Of a DNA stretch of 10,008 bases, positions 7,504 to 10,008 are shown in pieces. The number at the start of each line of letters is the position of its first letter. Position 1 is the first letter of the stretch. Origin of the DNA: JBBQHM01 sp038323965 (GTDB lineage Bacteria > Verrucomicrobiota > Verrucomicrobiia > Chthoniobacterales > UBA10450); NCBI GenBank assembly GCA_038323965.1, contig JBBQHM010000082.1, forward strand, positions 1 to 10,008, read 5' to 3'. A program made the position numbers and the translations under genes. The notes under the pieces are model-generated. The model was not told where the DNA came from and searched no databases. It saw nothing but the letters and a program-made list of their open reading frames with translations.

Positions 7504-7677
7504 GTGATGGGAAAATCGCTTACGCTAAACCCAGTGCTTATCCTGCTCTCGATCACGTTCTGGGGCTGGATGTGGGGAATCGCGGGCGTCATCCTGGCGG
7601 TTCCGATTCTCGCTGCGTTCAAGATTTTTTGCTCCTACGTCGAACCGCTGGAGCCGGTCGCAGAATTCATGAGTTGA
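7504..7677 (+). pseudogene. C-terminal remnant of an AI-2E family (PerM/YdiK-like) transporter
   Basis: The translation starting VMGKSLTLNPVLILLSITFW matches the last membrane segments of AI-2E family transporters, where a conserved G-x-x-x-x-LNPV motif precedes a Trp-rich helix and an AVPIL helix. It continues WGWMWGIAGVILAVPILAAF and ends EPLEPVAEFMS before a TGA that looks like the native stop. Only about 57 of the roughly 350 residues normal for the family are present. Upstream of 7504 no frame carries the expected preceding helices. A start at ATG 7459 or 7507 could express a short membrane peptide, but a decayed gene is more likely. Two hydrophobic helices are visible. Confidence 0.75.
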
Positions 7678-7687
7678 ACGGTTCCCA

Positions 7688-7777
7688 GTCATCCCGAGCA
7701 AAGTCGAGGGACCCCGTTGCCCTGCGAATGACGTTGCCAGTTATTCCGCGGGGTCCCTCGACTCCGCTCGGGATGAC
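7688..7777. repeat. Dispersed palindrome, family A copy 3
   Basis: Arms 7688-7716 and 7749-7777 are reverse complements at 27 of 29 positions, the best-preserved copy of the family in the window. It sits between the convergent ends of the transporter remnant (stop at 7677) and the doxX-like gene (stop at 7796 on the - strand), where a bidirectional terminator would be expected. Neither arm is followed by a run of T, so a classical intrinsic terminator is not shown. Confidence 0.88.
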
Positions 7778-7795
7778 CGTATTGGCTGGCGCGAT

Positions 7796-8245
7796 CTAGC
7801 GTCCCGCGAACAAACGATAATCGATCGAGTAAATCCCCGGCCCCAGCAGGATCAGCACGAGCATCAAAATCGCCAGGTTCAGCGCGTATTCATTCCCCGG
7901 GGGATTGTTTGTAATCAAATAACCGCCGCCTTTATGTCCCAGCAGCGCGGCCACCAGCATCGTCACAAAGATCAACGCCGCCGCCACTCGCGTTCCTAAT
8001 CCGAGTATCAGCAACGTCCCTCCCATCAATTCCGAGAACATTGCCATCCGCGCCTGCAGCGCCGGGAAGGGAACGCCGAGCGATTTCAGCCATCCCGCGA
8101 AACCCGCCATGTTTCCTGGCCCCACGATTCCGAGTTTTCCAAGTCCGTGCACGATGAAGCAGGCACCGAACGTCACGCGCAGAAGAAGGGTCGCGACGTT
8201 GAACAAAAACGGTGTCGATGAAGTCAGCGCATGCGAAAGAGTCAC
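7796..8245 (-). CDS. DoxX family inner-membrane protein
   Basis: This is a small integral membrane protein of the DoxX family. Members have been linked to redox or quinone-related functions, but most have no proven activity. Using the GTG at 8245 gives 149 residues, the usual family length, with four hydrophobic helices: FLFNVATLLLRVTFGACFIV (about 12-31), MFSELMGGTLLILGLGTRV and LIFVTMLVAALLG in the middle, and NLAILMLVLILLGPGIYSID near the end. The conserved HGxxK motif is present as HGLGKL. The frame stays open to a GTG at 8332 (178 residues), which would add an unusual N-terminus starting MCDRC; no start has a Shine-Dalgarno sequence. It is transcribed divergently from rsmE. Confidence 0.85.
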   Translation of the reverse strand: MTLSHALTSSTPFLFNVATLLLRVTFGACFIVHGLGKLGIVGPGNMAGFAGWLKSLGVPFPALQARMAMFSELMGGTLLILGLGTRVAAALIFVTMLVAALLGHKGGGYLITNNPPGNEYALNLAILMLVLILLGPGIYSIDYRLFAGR

Positions 8246-8329
8246 CGCATCAAACTGCCACAGAAGATCGCGCGCGGTCGAGACGTAAACGAAAAACGGC
8301 GATGACTTCACGATTCCGCACCGGTCGCA

Positions 8330-8353
8330 CACAAAGGCTTTGCGACCTTTGTG
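8330..8353. promoter_or_regulatory. Perfect inverted repeat between doxX-like gene and rsmE
   Basis: CACAAAGG (8330-8337), an 8-base spacer, then CCTTTGTG (8346-8353) form a perfect 8-bp inverted repeat in the divergent intergenic region, 31 bases before the rsmE start. It could be an operator shared by both genes or a small hairpin in the rsmE leader. No convincing -35/-10 pair was identified. Confidence 0.35.
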
Positions 8354-8384
8354 AACTTCGTGCGATCTCTTCTCGCGAATCGTT

Positions 8385-9272
8385 ATGCACCGCTTTTACC
8401 TCGCTCCGGAGCACTGGAATTCCGACGCGTTAGCGCTCGGCGGCACCGAAGCGCATCACGCGCGTAATGTTCTACGCCTTCAGCCCGGTGCTAAGGCGGT
8501 GCTGTTCAATGGCGAAGGACGCGAAGTCACCGGCGAAGTCGTCGCCATTGAGTCCGGCGCAGTCCGATTTCGAAAATTGCACGAAGCGCAGAGTGCGCCG
8601 CTGAGCTGTCACATCACTCTGGCGCAGGCCATTCCGAAAGGGAAAAACATGGATCTCATCGTCCAGAAAGCGGTTGAGATCGGTGCCTCGGAAATTGCGC
8701 CGCTCATCTCGGATCGCACCGTTGTGAAGCTCGCTGCCGACGATGCCGCCGCGAAACAGATAAAATGGCAGCAGGTCGCGATCGAAGCCGCCAAGCAATG
8801 TGGACAAAACTGGCTCCCGCGCGTGCATCGGCCGCAAACCATGCGCGATTTTTTCTCTTCTGTAGCGGCGGTCTATGACCGCCGGCCCGTTGGCGTCGAC
8901 GCTCACGGAGCGCCGCTACAACATGATCTGCGCCTCATCGGCTCGCTTCAATCCGACGCGCAACATCTGAAGAAAATCCTCGCCGATTTTCAGAACGAGC
9001 ACGGCGATCGTCCACAGATTACGCAGATTAGCACAGATTCTTTCGGAAAATCTGCGGGGATCCAGGGCGCCGAAAATCTGCGGATAAAAACAAGGCCCAA
9101 CCGTCCGCGCTCCGTCCTCATGCTCATCGGCCCCGAAGGCGACTTCACCCCCGCCGAGCTAAACCTCGCGCGCACCCAGGGCTGCCTCCCCATCACGCTC
9201 GGCCCCATCATCCTCCGCGTCGAAACCGCGGCCATCTATTGCTTGAGCGTGCTGTCCTACGAATTGCTGTGA
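8385..9272 (+). CDS. rsmE: 16S rRNA (uracil1498-N3)-methyltransferase with two in-frame repeat insertions
   Basis: RsmE is a SPOUT-class, SAM-dependent enzyme that methylates U1498 of 16S rRNA. Visible features are the MHRFYLAPEHW start, an N-terminal PUA-like domain (about 1-75), IPKGKNMDLIVQKAVEIGAS (83-102), SDRTVVK, KQCGQNWLP, LMLIGPEGDFTPAEL (about 245-259) and the knot signature LRVETAAIY (Arg278, Glu280). The protein is 295 residues against 243 in E. coli RsmE. The excess lies between QCGQNWLP and IGPEGD and coincides with two repeats: a 60-bp GTAG-hairpin pair (8861-8920, about residues 160-179) and a 93-bp repeat (9014-9106, about 211-241). Both are multiples of three, and removing them leaves 244 residues. 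The enzyme is probably active, because the known catalytic motifs are intact. Confidence 0.93.
   Translation: MHRFYLAPEHWNSDALALGGTEAHHARNVLRLQPGAKAVLFNGEGREVTGEVVAIESGAVRFRKLHEAQSAPLSCHITLAQAIPKGKNMDLIVQKAVEIGASEIAPLISDRTVVKLAADDAAAKQIKWQQVAIEAAKQCGQNWLPRVHRPQTMRDFFSSVAAVYDRRPVGVDAHGAPLQHDLRLIGSLQSDAQHLKKILADFQNEHGDRPQITQISTDSFGKSAGIQGAENLRIKTRPNRPRSVLMLIGPEGDFTPAELNLARTQGCLPITLGPIILRVETAAIYCLSVLSYELL
8861..8920. repeat. Inverted pair of GTAG-hairpin repeats (REP/BIME-like), element B2, inside rsmE
   Basis: The left unit is GTAG (8862-8865) plus a perfect 8-bp hairpin CGGCGGTC-TAT-GACCGCCG (8866-8884). The right unit is hairpin CGACGCTC-ACG-GAGCGCCG (8897-8915, 7 of 8 paired plus one wobble) followed by CTAC (8916-8919). 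Ends are TGTAGCGGCG and CGCCGCTACA, perfect complements over 10 bases. The element is exactly 60 bp, so it adds 20 codons to rsmE without a frameshift; the GTAG is read in a frame that avoids the TAG stop. Confidence 0.85.
8923..9051. repeat. 129-nt direct repeat, left copy (inside rsmE)
   Basis: This segment matches 9880-10008 at 126 of 129 positions, with differences at 8930, 8942 and 8964. The last 87 bases are identical. It starts three bases after element B2 and runs into the second rsmE insertion, so the duplication postdates that insertion. Confidence 0.95.
9014..9106. repeat. ACAGATTACGCAGATTAGCA-type dispersed repeat inserted in rsmE
   Basis: This 93-bp insert (31 codons) holds ACAGATTACGCAGATTAGCA, a motif I remember as scattered through verrucomicrobial and other soil-bacterial genomes, and two direct copies of GAAAATCTGCGG (9046-9057, 9072-9083). 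CGTCC occurs at both borders (9009-9013 and 9102-9106), consistent with a 5-bp target duplication, although so short a match may be chance. The encoded peptide begins QITQISTDSFGKS and is absent from ordinary RsmE. Removing the insert restores a normal-looking HGDRPRSVLM junction. Confidence 0.75.
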
Positions 9273-9324
9273 ACATCACGGACAAGTATATGTGCGCGGA
9301 GCCGAAATTCGGTTAATATCAAAA

Positions 9325-9528
9325 ATGAGTCTGGCCGAGATCGAGAAAGCGGTCGATGCGTTGTCGGCCGAAGAGCTGGCGAAACTTGCAGCCTACATTG
9401 CGAAGCAGGATCGTTTGGCGTGGGATCGTCAGCTCGAGAAGGATTTTTCCCCAAGTGGCAAGCACGAGAAGCTCCTCGGAGAGATCGACGCTGAAATCGA
9501 CGCCGGAAATTTCACGCCTTTGCCGTGA
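9325..9528 (+). CDS. Antitoxin of a type II toxin-antitoxin pair
   Basis: This 67-residue acidic protein begins MSLAEIEKAVDALSAEELAK, continues LAAYIAKQDRLAWDRQLEKD and ends GNFTPLP. It resembles the small EELAK...WD.Q...D antitoxins found next to RelE/ParE-like toxins, in which the N-terminus probably dimerises or binds DNA and the charged C-terminal part wraps the toxin. The ATG at 9325 is preferred; the frame extends to a GTG at 9292, adding 11 residues that break the family pattern. No Shine-Dalgarno sequence is seen. Its TGA overlaps the GTG start of the next gene, which implies coupled translation. The family call rests on pattern memory plus the adjacent toxin-like gene. Confidence 0.75.
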   Translation: MSLAEIEKAVDALSAEELAKLAAYIAKQDRLAWDRQLEKDFSPSGKHEKLLGEIDAEIDAGNFTPLP

Positions 9529-9779
9529 CGTCGCATGCGCTGCCTTCCTTTTGGAAGTGTTATCGCCGACTTCCCGAACCCGTTCGCAAAGTAGCAGATA
9601 AAAACTTCGGTTTGTTCAAGTCGAACCCGCGGCATCCGTCGCTAGGATTCCAGAAGAAGGGCGCGGTTTACACCGTCGAGATCGGACGAAGCTACCGCGC
9701 CATCGCCCGCGAACGCGGCGGCGATTACTACTGGTTCTGGATCGGCTCCCACGAGGAGTACAACCACTTCCGCTTCTAA
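9525..9779 (+). CDS. RelE/ParE superfamily toxin
   Basis: This 84-residue basic protein has the small alpha/beta RelE/ParE layout: two helices (SFWKCYRRLPEPVRKVADKN), the LFKSNPRHPSLGF turn, then strands VYTVEIGRSYRAIARERGGD and YYWFWIGSHEEYNHF. The PxHPSL turn and the RSYRAIAR and WIGSHEEY strands are characteristic of the superfamily. Whether it is an mRNA interferase or a gyrase poison cannot be told from the sequence. It starts at GTG 9525 inside the antitoxin stop (GTGA overlap), an arrangement that keeps toxin synthesis dependent on antitoxin translation. The pair sits directly after rsmE. Confidence 0.82.
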   Translation: MTSHALPSFWKCYRRLPEPVRKVADKNFGLFKSNPRHPSLGFQKKGAVYTVEIGRSYRAIARERGGDYYWFWIGSHEEYNHFRF

Positions 9780-9813
9780 TCCATTGCGCAGGCCCGCGCG
9801 CCCTTCTTCCAAA

Positions 9814-9876
9814 TTGTAGGGCAACCGCTCCGGTTGCCGCCAAGCGACGATGGCAGGCGGAGCGCCCGCCCTACAA
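9814..9876. repeat. Inverted pair of GTAG-hairpin repeats (REP/BIME-like), element B3
   Basis: The left unit is GTAG (9816-9819) plus a perfect 8-bp hairpin GGCAACCG-CTC-CGGTTGCC (9820-9838). The right unit is hairpin GGCAGGCG-GAG-CGCCCGCC (9852-9870, 7 of 8 paired) followed by CTAC (9871-9874). Termini are TTGTAGGGC and GCCCTACAA. It shares the layout of B1 and B2 but has different stem sequences. It begins 34 bases after the toxin stop and ends 3 bases before the second copy of the rsmE segment. Confidence 0.82.
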
Positions 9877-9879
9877 ATT

Positions 9880-10008
9880 ATGATCTCCGCCTCATCGGTT
9901 CGCTTCAATCCGACGCGCAAAATCTGAAGAAAATCCTCGCCGATTTTCAGAACGAGCACGGCGATCGTCCACAGATTACGCAGATTAGCACAGATTCTTT
10001 CGGAAAAT
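9880..10008 (+). pseudogene. Duplicated internal fragment of rsmE (right copy, continues past window end)
   Basis: The 129 bases match 8923-9051 at 126 positions and translate in one open frame as DLRLIGSLQSDAQNLKKILA followed by the start of the QITQISTDSFGK insertion peptide. The frame is open back to the toxin stop at 9777 but has no ATG or GTG; only a TTG at 9834 could start it. The N-terminal two thirds of rsmE are missing, so this is a fragment, possibly the beginning of a tandem repeat unit, or a contig end lying in a repeat. What follows lies outside the window. Confidence 0.8.

Noticed and set aside
7338..7799. 153-aa open frame on the + strand
   Set aside because: It crosses the AI-2E remnant in another frame and reads through the palindrome at 7688-7777; the peptide is repeat-derived and has no family features.
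5633..9876. CRISPR array or rho-independent terminators as explanation of the hairpins
   Set aside because: Units are inverted pairs, not regularly spaced direct repeats, and none is followed by a run of T.
1..10008. tRNA, rRNA, riboswitch, complete insertion sequence or RAYT gene
   Set aside because: No clover-leaf, rRNA-like stretch, known aptamer pattern or transposase motif was seen on either strand by reading; weak or divergent examples could be missed without a covariance search.

Overview
The window looks like chromosomal DNA from a moderately GC-rich, free-living Gram-negative heterotroph. The dispersed repeats and the lack of Shine-Dalgarno sequences ahead of most genes fit the Verrucomicrobiota/Acidobacteriota kind of soil bacterium, with Verrucomicrobiota my preferred guess. 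This assignment is inference: there is no rRNA or other phylogenetic marker here.

Region 1 (1-7033) is a catabolic block on the + strand. It holds the 3' end of a VLCAD-type acyl-CoA dehydrogenase, an L-lysine 6-aminotransferase (lat), an antiquitin-type alpha-aminoadipic semialdehyde dehydrogenase (amaB-like), an unrecognised 461-aa His-rich protein, and an SCP2-type thiolase. lat plus amaB would convert L-lysine to L-2-aminoadipate. The acyl-CoA dehydrogenase and thiolase would suit a CoA-thioester stage further down or general beta-oxidation. The 461-aa protein sits between the two stages and may act on 2-oxoadipate or a related intermediate; this rests on a weak motif resemblance only.

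Region 2 (7030-8384) contains a small predicted exported protein on the - strand whose stop overlaps the thiolase stop, a remnant of an AI-2E-family transporter, and a DoxX-family membrane protein on the - strand.

Region 3 (8385-10008) contains rsmE (16S rRNA m3U1498 methyltransferase), a two-gene toxin-antitoxin module whose genes overlap by GTGA, and a 129-nt second copy of an internal piece of rsmE that runs off the right end.

The most unusual property is the density of structured repeats. Three are long palindromes of one family at gene ends (859-958, 4138-4218, 7688-7777). Three are inverted pairs of units made of GTAG plus an 8-bp hairpin (5633-5752, 8861-8920, 9814-9876), the layout of REP/BIME elements mobilised by RAYT transposases elsewhere. 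One is a complex four-hairpin element between lat and amaB (2448-2565). Two repeats lie in frame inside rsmE and together add 51 codons, which accounts for its 295 residues against about 243 in E. coli. No CRISPR array, tRNA, rRNA, complete transposase or phage gene is visible.
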